7,383 bases of DNA from assembly GCA_025450615.1 (NCBI GenBank), contig JANWHC010000019.1, forward strand, positions 1 to 7,383, read 5' to 3'. The position numbers were made by a program, and so were the translations under genes. Positions within the stretch are counted from its first letter, which is position 1, and each line of letters starts with the position of its first letter. This DNA is from Minisyncoccota bacterium. GTDB lineage: Bacteria; Patescibacteriota; Minisyncoccia; Phycocordibacterales; DATDWN01. Under the pieces are notes generated by a model. That model was not told the DNA's origin. It did no database searches and saw only the letters and a program-made list of their open reading frames with translations. Positions 1 through 5,440 of the stretch are shown in pieces.

Positions 1-324
1 ATTATTTCTGAAATAATTCCTGTGCTGGATTCCTTTGATAACGCCATGAAAAACAAGGAGACTTGGGAAAAAGTAGATAAAAATTGGCGAGTTGGTGTAG
101 AGTATATAAATACACAGCTTCATAATACTCTCGCAGGACATGGCCTTAAGGTAATAAATCCACTTGGTGAAATGTATAACTCTAGTCGGGACGAAGCAGT
201 AGAAACAGTAAAAGTTGACTCAAAAGAAGATGAGGGTAAAATACTGGAGGTTGTCCAAGTCGGGTATGAACTAAACGGAAAAGAAATCCGCCCTCCCAAG
301 GTTAGAGTTGGTCATTTTGAATAA
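1..324 (+). CDS. grpE: GrpE nucleotide exchange factor, 5'-truncated by window edge
   Basis: This is the C-terminal part of GrpE, the dimeric cytoplasmic exchange factor that releases ADP from DnaK. The frame is open from base 1 and reads IISEIIPVLDSFDNAM, the usual end of the GrpE coiled coil (family form: LLPVLDSFDRAL). The beta-wing head domain follows, with HGLKVINPLGEMYNSSRDEAV and LEVVQVGYELNGKEIRPPKV matching the family pattern of G-V/L-x-x-I-x-P-x-G-x-x-[FY]-[DN], the conserved EAV, and a final GY-x-LNG-x-x-[IL]RP-x-x-V-x-V. A GTG at 22 is internal, not a start, because conserved family sequence lies upstream of it. Codons 1-107 are visible and the N-terminal helix is missing. The gene ends with TAA and is 5 nt from the next gene, so they are probably co-transcribed with dnaK. 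Identification is firm. Confidence 0.95.
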   Translation: MISEIIPVLDSFDNAMKNKETWEKVDKNWRVGVEYINTQLHNTLAGHGLKVINPLGEMYNSSRDEAVETVKVDSKEDEGKILEVVQVGYELNGKEIRPPKVRVGHFE

Positions 325-329
325 AAGAT

Positions 330-626
330 ATGAATTTAGTCCAATCAAAAAGTAATATCATTGAAAAAGTCCTTCGAGACAAAGAGGGTCGCTTAGTTCG
401 TGCTAGTTTTCAAGTCTATGAAAATGCTGGCCGACTAAAAGCTCGACTTTTGGATTTTGTATATATTGATATTCCTCAAATTGCAGGAAAAATCCTAAGT
501 ATTGCTTCTGCTATAAAAGAAGCTATTTTAAAAGTAGAATTTTCATACGAAGCTCCTGCTTTTGTTTTCGTAAAATCAAAAAATTTAGAATCTAGCGGTA
601 CCAAACCTCGCGCACCAACTCTTTAA
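330..626 (+). CDS. Unrecognised 98-residue protein between grpE and dnaK
   Basis: I do not recognise this family. The product is a small basic protein. An N-terminal half with alternating hydrophobic residues (about 8-50, including VRASFQVYENAGRLKARLL) looks like beta strands. A hydrophobic helix-like stretch follows (about 50-68, IAGKILSIASAIKEAILKV), then a strand-like FSYEAPAFVFVKSK and a polar, proline-containing tail. There is no signal peptide and no convincing membrane segment, and no zinc or nucleotide motif. The ATG lies 5 nt after the grpE stop with no SD, which suggests translational coupling. Its TAA lies in the left arm of the AT inverted repeat before dnaK. The composition matches its neighbours and the frame is clean, so it is probably a real operon member. 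A role with the Hsp70 system is suggested only by position. Confidence 0.75.
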   Translation: MNLVQSKSNIIEKVLRDKEGRLVRASFQVYENAGRLKARLLDFVYIDIPQIAGKILSIASAIKEAILKVEFSYEAPAFVFVKSKNLESSGTKPRAPTL

Positions 627-661
627 TTTAATTTGTTTTATTAGAAACTAATTAAATTAAA
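622..661 (+). repeat. 12-bp perfect AT inverted repeat before dnaK
   Basis: The arms at 622-633 (TTTAATTTAATT) and 650-661 (AATTAAATTAAA) are perfect reverse complements around a 16-nt loop. The left arm contains the stop codon of the upstream gene, and the right arm ends 3 nt before the dnaK ATG. The stem is pure A/T and no T tract follows it, so it is not a standard terminator. It could be an RNA element that adjusts dnaK translation or processing within the operon, a protein-binding dyad, or a chance result of AT-rich sequence. Confidence 0.6.
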
Positions 662-664
662 ACT

Positions 665-2620
665 ATGAGTAAGACAATTGGAATTGATTTGGGAACAACA
701 AATTCAGCTGTTGCTATTATGGAAGCGGGACAGCCGAAAATACTGGAAAACGCAGAGGGTGCAAGAACAACACCTTCAATCGTCGCCCTATCTAAAGCAG
801 GCGAGAGACTTGTCGGTCTTTTAGCAAAGAGACAAGCAGTAACAAATCCGAAAAATACTGTATTCGGTATTAAAAGATTTATCGGTCACGCATTTGACGA
901 TGAAGCAGTTCAGAAAGACAAAGCTATCGTACCTTTCGAAGTTTCAAAAAGTACAACTGGTGGGGTTAAAGTAAAAATGGGTGACCCTTCGAATACCTCA
1001 GGGCAGGCAAAGGATTACACACCGGAAGAAATCTCAGCAATGATTTTGTCTAAAATAAAATCAGATGTTGAAGCAAAAATTGGTGAGAAAGTAACGCAGG
1101 CGATCATTACAGTTCCAGCATACTTCAACGATTCACAAAGACAAGCGACAAAAGACGCTGGCCAGATCGCAGGCTTAGAAGTTCTCCGAATTATAAACGA
1201 ACCAACAGCAGCAGCGCTGGCTTACGGTTTCGACAAGGGAAAGAAAGAGGAGAAAATAGTGGTCTTCGACTTTGGTGGAGGAACATTCGACGTTTCTGTT
1301 TTGGAAGTAGGGGATTCAGTTATTGAAGTTAAATCTACCGACGGAGACTCACACTTGGGAGGAAAAGATGTCGATCAGAAGATAATAAACTTCCTAGCAG
1401 ATGAGTTCAAAAAAGAATCTGGAATTGATTTAAGAGGGGATACGCTGGCCCTACAACGACTCGACGAAGCAGCAGAGAAGGCAAAAATCGAACTTTCAAC
1501 TGCAATGGAATCCGAAGTAAACATTCCGTTCATCACAAGCGATTCCTCTGGTCCTCGACATTTACTCATCAAAATAACTCGCGCAAAACTTGAAGAACTT
1601 ACAGCTGAGTTTATAGACCGCGCAATGGCTATCACAAAAAGAGCGGTTGAAGCCTCTGGTTTCGATAAGTCTGCGATAAACGAAGTTATTCTTGTCGGAG
1701 GACAGACTCGAATGCCTAAAATGGCTGAAAAAGTAAAGGAGTATTTTGGCAAGGATCCGAACAAATCTATCAACCCTGACGAAGTTGTGGCCTTAGGAGC
1801 GGCTATTCAGGGCGGAATCCTCTCTGGAGATGTTAAAGACGTGCTTCTACTCGACGTTATACCTCTTTCACTTGGTATTGAGACAATGGGAGGTGTGGCT
1901 ACAAAACTTGTCGAGCGAAACACGACGATCCCGGCATCCCGATCTCAAGTTTTTTCAACCGCAGCCGACAACCAAACTTCTGTGGAAATTCATATAGTTC
2001 AAGGTGAACGAGCGATGGCCAGCGACAACAAATCTCTAGGAAGATTCATCTTGGATGGAATTCCACCAAGCCCGAGAGGTATGCCCCAAGTTGAAGTTAT
2101 GTTCGATGTTGATGCAAACGGAATTCTTTCCGTAAAAGCAAAAGATAAGGCTACGAACAAAGAACAATCAATCAGGATCGAAGCTAGATCAAGCTTATCT
2201 AAAGAAGAGATCGAAAAAATGCAGAAAGATGCGGAAGCACACGCAAGCGATGATGCAAAGAAAAAAGATTTAGTAGAAGCAAAAAACATAGCTGAGCAAC
2301 TTATCTACACAGCTGAAAAATCTTTGAAAGATGCTGGAGAAAAAGTTCCGACTGAACTTCGTGCCTCAATTGAAAATAAAATAACTGACGCGAAGAAAGC
2401 AATGGGTTCGACAGGCTCACCACAGGAAGATGTTAATATTGATCAGATAAAGAAAACTACAAGTGACCTTTCAAACGAACTACAGAAAATAGGGGAGATA
2501 ATGAGTAAAGCTGCACAAGAAAACACAAATGCACAAACTCCTCCTGCTGGAGAGGCTCCTAAAGATGAAAAAGTTCGTGATGCTGACTTTGAAGAAAAGA
2601 AACCAGAAGACAATAAATAA
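665..2620 (+). CDS. dnaK: Chaperone DnaK (Hsp70), 651 residues
   Basis: This is a full-length cytoplasmic Hsp70, an ATP-driven chaperone that works with DnaJ and GrpE. The start follows the classical N-terminus SKTIGIDLGTTNS with the phosphate-1 loop GTTNS at 10-14. Other ATPase motifs are VTQAIITVPAYFNDSQRQ (143-160), INEPTAAALAYG (177-188), FDFGGGTFDVS (201-211) and VILVGGQTRMP (341-351). The interdomain linker DVLLLDV is at 392-398. The substrate-binding domain runs to about 505 and the helical lid to about 610. An acidic, proline-containing tail ends VRDADFEEKKPEDNK, related to but not the same as the usual EEV-type end. A Gly/Ser/Thr-rich stretch at about 94-118 in the ATPase domain looks longer than in E. 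coli. No SD is seen before the ATG, and no clear promoter lies in the 38-nt gap, so it is probably expressed with grpE. A strong terminator follows. Confidence 0.98.
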   Translation: MSKTIGIDLGTTNSAVAIMEAGQPKILENAEGARTTPSIVALSKAGERLVGLLAKRQAVTNPKNTVFGIKRFIGHAFDDEAVQKDKAIVPFEVSKSTTGGVKVKMGDPSNTSGQAKDYTPEEISAMILSKIKSDVEAKIGEKVTQAIITVPAYFNDSQRQATKDAGQIAGLEVLRIINEPTAAALAYGFDKGKKEEKIVVFDFGGGTFDVSVLEVGDSVIEVKSTDGDSHLGGKDVDQKIINFLADEFKKESGIDLRGDTLALQRLDEAAEKAKIELSTAMESEVNIPFITSDSSGPRHLLIKITRAKLEELTAEFIDRAMAITKRAVEASGFDKSAINEVILVGGQTRMPKMAEKVKEYFGKDPNKSINPDEVVALGAAIQGGILSGDVKDVLLLDVIPLSLGIETMGGVATKLVERNTTIPASRSQVFSTAADNQTSVEIHIVQGERAMASDNKSLGRFILDGIPPSPRGMPQVEVMFDVDANGILSVKAKDKATNKEQSIRIEARSSLSKEEIEKMQKDAEAHASDDAKKKDLVEAKNIAEQLIYTAEKSLKDAGEKVPTELRASIENKITDAKKAMGSTGSPQEDVNIDQIKKTTSDLSNELQKIGEIMSKAAQENTNAQTPPAGEAPKDEKVRDADFEEKKPEDNK

Positions 2621-2628
2621 TTAAATAA

Positions 2629-2670
2629 AATACAGAAAAACCGCGCGTACAGTTGCGGTTTTTCTGTATT
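2629..2670. terminator. Bidirectional terminator shared by dnaK and the convergent acyltransferase gene
   Basis: A perfect 16-bp stem (2629-2644 with 2655-2670) has a 10-nt loop. The arms are AATACAGAAAAACCGC and its reverse complement, so a T5 tract lies on the 3' side for transcripts in either direction. It is 8 nt after the dnaK stop and 16 nt after the minus-strand acyltransferase stop. CCGCGC at 2641-2646 can alternatively pair with GCGCGG at 2671-2676, giving a competing GC helix. Confidence 0.9.
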
Positions 2671-2686
2671 GCGCGGCTATTGCCTC

Positions 2687-3385
2687 CTATTCAGTCATAC
2701 TGATCGGTCTGCTGAGGAGATCCTCAGCGTATGGAGTGACTTTGCCGTCATCCATTGTGAGCACCCTACCGATAGCGAGTGCTTTCACTTGGTCGTGACC
2801 TCTTTTTTCGCCGTTGGCGATGTGCCCGAATCCGAGCAGATCGTACATTCTCGAGTGGCGCTCGTTGATCGTCACGACGATGTGACGATTGTACCTTCGG
2901 ATTGTCTGAGACGTTACCGCCATCAGCGACTCGTACATGACTTCGCCAAAAATACTTCTCTTGATGGCGAAATAGGTGATCTGACCGCGACCACCTGTCC
3001 TACGAAACTCTTCCGCTTCCGGAAAAATAGAATCGATGGGCAGACCCAACCGAGAATCGTCTTCGACTGTCGTGCTGGTGCCGACAACTGCACCTGCGAC
3101 TTTCGCCGCAAAGACTGTGTGCCGACCATCCAGGTAGTCTTTCATGATCTGATCCCGATTTTCGGGAGTGTCATCCATGTATTTCCGAGATACAAATTCG
3201 CGCATGACGAGGTGCATGCAAGCCACCAAGTCTTCGTAGTTACTTACCATGCAAAAACTTACTTGGTCAGCACTGGCCCTGTTCTTTACTGCCAAACCTC
3301 TCGGTCTGACTCGTGTGGAAGCCTCGGGGCCTCCAAACAAATTCACTTTCTCTCCAACTGGAAGTTCCAGACTAACTGATGCCAC
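2687..3385 (-). CDS. GNAT-fold N-acyltransferase, FeeM / autoinducer-synthase-like
   Basis: This 232-residue protein resembles the FeeM group of GNAT enzymes. Those are N-acyl amino acid synthases related to acyl-homoserine-lactone synthases, which use acyl-ACP or acyl-CoA donors. Visible features are an N-terminal extension (about 1-40), an helix with VMREFVSRKYM (60-70), the strand VFAAKVAGAVVGTSTTVEDD (91-110) and SRLGLPIDSIFPEAEEFR (111-128), where FeeM relatives carry an LGLPxDxLYPxE-like segment. Next come QITYFAIKRS (135-144) and VVTINERHSRMYDLLGFGHI (170-189), matching the family pattern of NPRHxxFYxxLGF. The GTG start is set by AGGAGG 4 nt upstream. Sampled segments are about 50-58% GC against about 30-45% in many neighbouring stretches. 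Of its 16 Leu and 16 Ser codons none is TTA, CTA or TCA except Ser3, unlike nearby genes. This suggests horizontal acquisition. The substrate cannot be told from sequence. Confidence 0.85.
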   Translation of the reverse strand: MASVSLELPVGEKVNLFGGPEASTRVRPRGLAVKNRASADQVSFCMVSNYEDLVACMHLVMREFVSRKYMDDTPENRDQIMKDYLDGRHTVFAAKVAGAVVGTSTTVEDDSRLGLPIDSIFPEAEEFRRTGGRGQITYFAIKRSIFGEVMYESLMAVTSQTIRRYNRHIVVTINERHSRMYDLLGFGHIANGEKRGHDQVKALAIGRVLTMDDGKVTPYAEDLLSRPISMTE

Positions 3386-3389
3386 GACG

Positions 3390-3395
3390 CCTCCT
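3390..3395 (-). promoter_or_regulatory. Strong SD of the acyltransferase gene
   Basis: On the minus strand this reads AGGAGG, within a GAGGAGGC context, 4 nt before the GTG at 3385-3383. It decides the start and the coding strand. The native-looking genes dnaK, dnaJ, the membrane protein and dinB show no SD, so the gene uses a different initiation style. A CCCC/GGGG pair (minus strand, about 3401-3418) could form a small hairpin just upstream of the SD. Confidence 0.8.
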
Positions 3396-3438
3396 CTATC
3401 CCCAAAATACCTCGGGGTGGGTCAGCGCATAGCTATTA

Positions 3439-3450
3439 TTCCAATTGGAA
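3439..3450. promoter_or_regulatory. 12-bp palindrome TTCCAATTGGAA in acyltransferase leader
   Basis: This is a perfect 12-bp palindrome in the roughly 100-nt leader of the minus-strand acyltransferase, between its putative start site and SD. It could be an operator. There is no direct evidence for a binding protein. Confidence 0.35.
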
Positions 3451-3457
3451 AATTGTG

Positions 3458-3479
3458 AAAAAAGACAGCCCAGCGCTGT
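3458..3479 (-). terminator. Short hairpin plus T6 in acyltransferase leader (possible attenuator)
   Basis: On the minus strand, ACAGC (3479-3475) and GCTGT (3469-3465) pair across a 5-nt loop. One C separates the stem from six Ts (3463-3458). This is the shape of a weak intrinsic terminator, but no gene ends here in that orientation. It lies just inside the transcript expected from the minus-strand promoter, so it is better read as an attenuator or a 5'-stabilising hairpin. The 5-bp stem is weak. Confidence 0.4.
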
Positions 3480-3488
3480 TCTAATAAA

Positions 3489-3517
3489 AACCTATCATAC
3501 TTATGATACTCTGTCAA
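3489..3517 (-). promoter_or_regulatory. Probable sigma70-type promoter for the acyltransferase gene
   Basis: The minus strand has a perfect TTGACA (3517-3512), a 17-bp spacer and TAGGTT (3494-3489) as a weak -10, preceded by TG in the extended -10 position. Transcription would start near 3482 and give a leader of about 98 nt before the GTG. The promoter is divergent from the dnaJ promoter and the two are within about 30 bp, so they may interfere or share control. Confidence 0.55.
3493..3508. promoter_or_regulatory. Operator-like dyad TATCAT-N4-ATGATA
   Basis: Perfect 6-bp inverted arms (3493-3498 and 3503-3508) are separated by ACTT. The dyad lies in the spacer of the minus-strand acyltransferase promoter and overlaps the edge of its -10. 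It is also about 30 bp upstream of the dnaJ -10. That position suits a repressor acting on the acyltransferase promoter. It is not a CIRCE element (TTAGCACTC-N9-GAGTGCTAA). Confidence 0.4.
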
Positions 3518-3518
3518 G

Positions 3519-3546
3519 TACACACTTTCCTAAAATGTCTTATAAT
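3519..3546 (+). promoter_or_regulatory. dnaJ promoter, near-leaderless
   Basis: A perfect TATAAT (3541-3546) lies 16 bp after TACACA (3519-3524), a 4/6 match to the -35 consensus. The dnaJ ATG starts 10 nt after the last base of the -10, so the mRNA would have at most a few untranslated bases. No SD is present. This gives dnaJ transcription independent of dnaK. Confidence 0.65.
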
Positions 3547-3555
3547 ATTTAACCA

Positions 3556-4620
3556 ATGAAAGATTACTATAACATTCTCGGTGTAGACAAAAAGGCCACA
3601 AAAGACGATATTAAAAAGGCTTTTCGAAATCTGGCCCACAAATATCATCCTGATAAAAAAACTGGTGATGATTCTAAATTTAAAGAAATAAACGAAGCCT
3701 ATTCTATTTTGTCTGACGACAGTAAACGCGCTCAATATGATCAGTTTGGTACAAGTGGCCCTAATTCCGGTTTCAATAGTGGTGCAGGTTTCAATGGTTT
3801 TGACTTTTCACAATTTACGCAAGGCGCAAATGGTTTTGAATTCGACTTTGGAGATATCTTTGGCGACATGTTTGGTAATGGCCGAGCTAGACAAGCAAAG
3901 CGTGGTCGAGATATTTCCGTAGATATTGAACTTTCCTTTGAAGACGCAGTTTTTGGTGTTGAACGCGTAATTCTTTTAAATAAAATTTCAAAATGTGATA
4001 CCTGCGCTGGTACTGGAGCAGAAAAGGGAAGTGATCTTTCTACATGCACTATTTGTAATGGGAAGGGAAGTGTTCGAGAAATAAAACGCTCAATTTTCGG
4101 ACAGTTCGAATCTGTTTCAACTTGCGAAAACTGCCACGGTACTGGAAAAGTTCCAAGAATAAAATGCCATACTTGTGGAGGAAAAGGTGTTTACAAAAAA
4201 GAAACTGAAATCAAGGTTAAAATCCCAGCGGGTATTGAAAATGGTGAAATGATTCGCTTGAGTGGAGCAGGAGAAGCTGTAACTTCAGGTGATAGTGGAG
4301 ATCTTTATATCAAAATTCATATTAAAAAGCACCCTATTTTCCGAAAAGACGGCCAGAATCTTTACATGGATTTAAATATTAACTTGACCTCCGCACTTTT
4401 GGGTAATGAGGAGACTATTAAAACTCTAGATGGTGATATCAGTGTCAAAATTCCGGAAGGTGTAACTCATGGAGAGGTCCTACGAGTTAGAAATAAAGGT
4501 GTTCCATATAGTAAGGGATCTCGTGGAGATCTACTTATCAAACTTCATATCGTACTACCGAAAAAACTCTCAAAAGAGGCTCGAAAAACTATTGAAGGTT
4601 TAAAGAAAGAAGGTTTATAA
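3556..4620 (+). CDS. dnaJ: Chaperone DnaJ (Hsp40, type I), 354 residues
   Basis: This is a complete type I J-protein that delivers unfolded clients to DnaK and stimulates its ATPase. The J domain is at 1-65 (start KDYYNILGV) with the catalytic HPD at 31-33. A Gly/Phe-rich linker follows (about 66-110, with FGDIFGDMFG). Four intact CxxCxGxG zinc-binding repeats have their cysteines at 147/150, 164/167, 190/193 and 204/207. Two C-terminal beta-barrel substrate domains follow, with IPAGIENGEMIRLSGAGE and a second copy IPEGVTHGEVLRVRNKG. The end is slightly short compared with the roughly 376 residues of E. coli DnaJ, mainly in the linker and tail. The ATG lies just downstream of a TATAAT box. 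In many bacteria dnaJ follows dnaK directly, but here an antisense acyltransferase gene intervenes. Confidence 0.98.
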   Translation: MKDYYNILGVDKKATKDDIKKAFRNLAHKYHPDKKTGDDSKFKEINEAYSILSDDSKRAQYDQFGTSGPNSGFNSGAGFNGFDFSQFTQGANGFEFDFGDIFGDMFGNGRARQAKRGRDISVDIELSFEDAVFGVERVILLNKISKCDTCAGTGAEKGSDLSTCTICNGKGSVREIKRSIFGQFESVSTCENCHGTGKVPRIKCHTCGGKGVYKKETEIKVKIPAGIENGEMIRLSGAGEAVTSGDSGDLYIKIHIKKHPIFRKDGQNLYMDLNINLTSALLGNEETIKTLDGDISVKIPEGVTHGEVLRVRNKGVPYSKGSRGDLLIKLHIVLPKKLSKEARKTIEGLKKEGL

Positions 4621-4635
4621 TTTGTTGAAAAATAC

Positions 4636-4664
4636 TTGGTGAGTAAGAGATTTTGTATTATAAT
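4636..4664 (+). promoter_or_regulatory. Leaderless promoter of the membrane-protein gene
   Basis: TTGGTG (4636-4641), a 17-bp spacer and a perfect TATAAT (4659-4664) lie 6 nt before the ATG at 4671. A start site 6-7 nt after the -10 would coincide with the ATG, so the mRNA is predicted to be leaderless. The in-frame TTG at 4653 overlaps the promoter and is therefore rejected as a start. Confidence 0.7.
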
Positions 4665-4670
4665 ATTCCC

Positions 4671-5162
4671 ATGTCTTCTGTTATTTCTACACTAAAAGGA
4701 GTCTTTTCAGGTGATACTTTGGTTTTAGTAATCCTTTTTATTGTCTTCTTTGCTTACTCTATGTTCCTAGGGAGGGGAAGAATGCTCTCTTTTATACTCG
4801 CTTTTTACCCAGCAAGTTTTCTTTATATAAATTTTCCCTTTGTGAACAAGTTTTTGATTCTTCACGGTGATAAAATGCTAGCTTTAAACAAAATAGTAAT
4901 ATTTTTACTTTTCCTAACTCCACTTACTATCATAATCAACCGTTTCATCTTCCAAGCCTCAGATTATGTTGGCTCATCTAAAATTTTTAGAACAGTAGGC
5001 TTATCTCTTTGTGGAGTTATTCTTGTACTTGTATTTGCTTACGCGATAGCTGGTATGGACGCCTTACACGACTTTTCACCTAAGATAGACATGCTTTTTA
5101 GTAGTATGGACCGAATTTTCTACTGGAATCTGGGAATTATGGCTCTTTTAGCCTTTTTATAG
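4671..5162 (+). CDS. Multi-pass membrane protein of unknown function, 163 residues
   Basis: I do not recognise a family with confidence. The protein is strongly hydrophobic with four or five likely membrane helices: about 16-34 (DTLVLVILFIVFFAYSMFL), 38-57, 72-94 (LNKIVIFLLFLTPLTIIINRF), 107-127 (TVGLSLCGVILVLVFAYAI) and a short C-terminal one at about 148-163. Short basic or polar loops separate them (GRGR at 34-37, SSKIFR at 102-107). Length and topology are reminiscent of CvpA-like proteins, but I see no diagnostic motif. ATG 4671 is preferred over TTG 4653 because a TATAAT lies between them. The gene is 50 nt after dnaJ with its own promoter and ends TAG before a hairpin at 5227, so it appears to be a single-gene unit. 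Confidence 0.8.
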   Translation: MSSVISTLKGVFSGDTLVLVILFIVFFAYSMFLGRGRMLSFILAFYPASFLYINFPFVNKFLILHGDKMLALNKIVIFLLFLTPLTIIINRFIFQASDYVGSSKIFRTVGLSLCGVILVLVFAYAIAGMDALHDFSPKIDMLFSSMDRIFYWNLGIMALLAFL

Positions 5163-5169
5163 TCAAAGC

Positions 5170-5197
5170 TTTATTAAAACTTGGCAATTTTAATGAA
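5170..5197 (+). repeat. AT-rich hairpin after the membrane-protein gene
   Basis: ATTAAAA (5173-5179) pairs with TTTTAAT (5188-5194) around an 8-nt loop. In RNA the stem extends to about 10 bp through a U-G and two U-A pairs. It begins 8 nt after the stop codon and may be a 3'-end stabiliser ahead of the hairpin at 5227. It is weak and could be chance. Confidence 0.35.
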
Positions 5198-5226
5198 ATT
5201 GTGTCCAATATTTTTTGTGAAACAAC

Positions 5227-5245
5227 GGCTCTATAGAGCCATTTT
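5227..5245 (+). terminator. Palindromic hairpin with short T tract
   Basis: GGCTCTATAGAGCC (5227-5240) is a perfect 14-bp palindrome giving a 5-bp GC-rich stem with a TATA loop. ATTTTATT follows. This is probably the transcription end of the membrane-protein gene 65 nt upstream, and it lies before the next promoter at 5283. Confidence 0.55.
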
Positions 5246-5282
5246 ATTATCACTTGCCTAATTGAAAATTTGTGGTCTTATC

Positions 5283-5311
5283 TTGACAGGAAGTTTTAGA
5301 TATGCTATACT
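5283..5311 (+). promoter_or_regulatory. Strong extended -10 promoter upstream of the lysozyme-like gene
   Basis: A perfect TTGACA (5283-5288), a 17-bp spacer and TATACT (5306-5311) preceded by TGC in the extended -10 position make this the best consensus promoter in the window. The start site is expected near 5317-5319. It leaves a leader of over 100 nt before the recognised coding region, in contrast with the leaderless promoters nearby. Confidence 0.85.
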
Positions 5312-5317
5312 ATTAAC

Positions 5318-5339
5318 AACTCAGATTTCCTGAGTTTTT
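5318..5339 (+). promoter_or_regulatory. 5'-terminal hairpin with U tract
   Basis: AACTCAG (5318-5324) pairs with CTGAGTT (5330-5336) around a 5-nt loop, and the T run continues to 5339. The hairpin would form at the very 5' end of the transcript from the 5283 promoter. It may protect the mRNA or cause early pausing. A stem this near the start site is unlikely to work as a conventional terminator. Confidence 0.5.
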
Positions 5340-5359
5340 CTGTTCTAAAGGGAGACTCG

Positions 5360-5401
5360 GTGAAAACCTTGGCAAACTTTGGAACCTTGACGGAATTATA
5401 A
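5360..5401 (+). CDS. Possible 13-codon leader ORF in frame with the lysozyme-like gene
   Basis: GTG at 5360 has AGGGAG (5349-5354) 5 nt upstream and encodes VKTLANFGTLTEL before TAA at 5399. It is exactly in frame with the lysozyme-like ORF, and no other stop lies between 5402 and the 5902 terminus. It may be a regulatory leader peptide, or the true gene start separated from the rest by one nonsense codon or sequence error. AACCTTG occurs twice in it (5365-5371 and 5383-5389). Confidence 0.35.
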   Translation: MKTLANFGTLTEL

Positions 5402-5440
5402 AATAATAAAAATTGTATTTTAAACTTCACAGCTATCAGT

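Noticed and set aside
1375..1773. Minus-strand open frame inside dnaK
   Set aside because: Shadow of dnaK coding sequence, with no motif or SD.
2669..3379. Plus-strand 236-codon open frame opposite the acyltransferase
   Set aside because: It is the exact codon-aligned antisense of a gene with recognisable GNAT sequence and SD. Its product is rich in Cys and His without motif order, and it begins inside the terminator.
3386..3555. CIRCE/HrcA operator before dnaJ
   Set aside because: No TTAGCACTC-N9-GAGTGCTAA-like sequence is present; the dyad there has different arms.
4653..4670. TTG start six codons upstream for the membrane protein
   Set aside because: It overlaps the TATAAT of the promoter, so it would not be transcribed.
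5341..5440. Riboswitch in the lysozyme leader
   Set aside because: No recognised aptamer consensus; only a short hairpin, an SD-led mini-ORF and an AT-rich stretch are visible.
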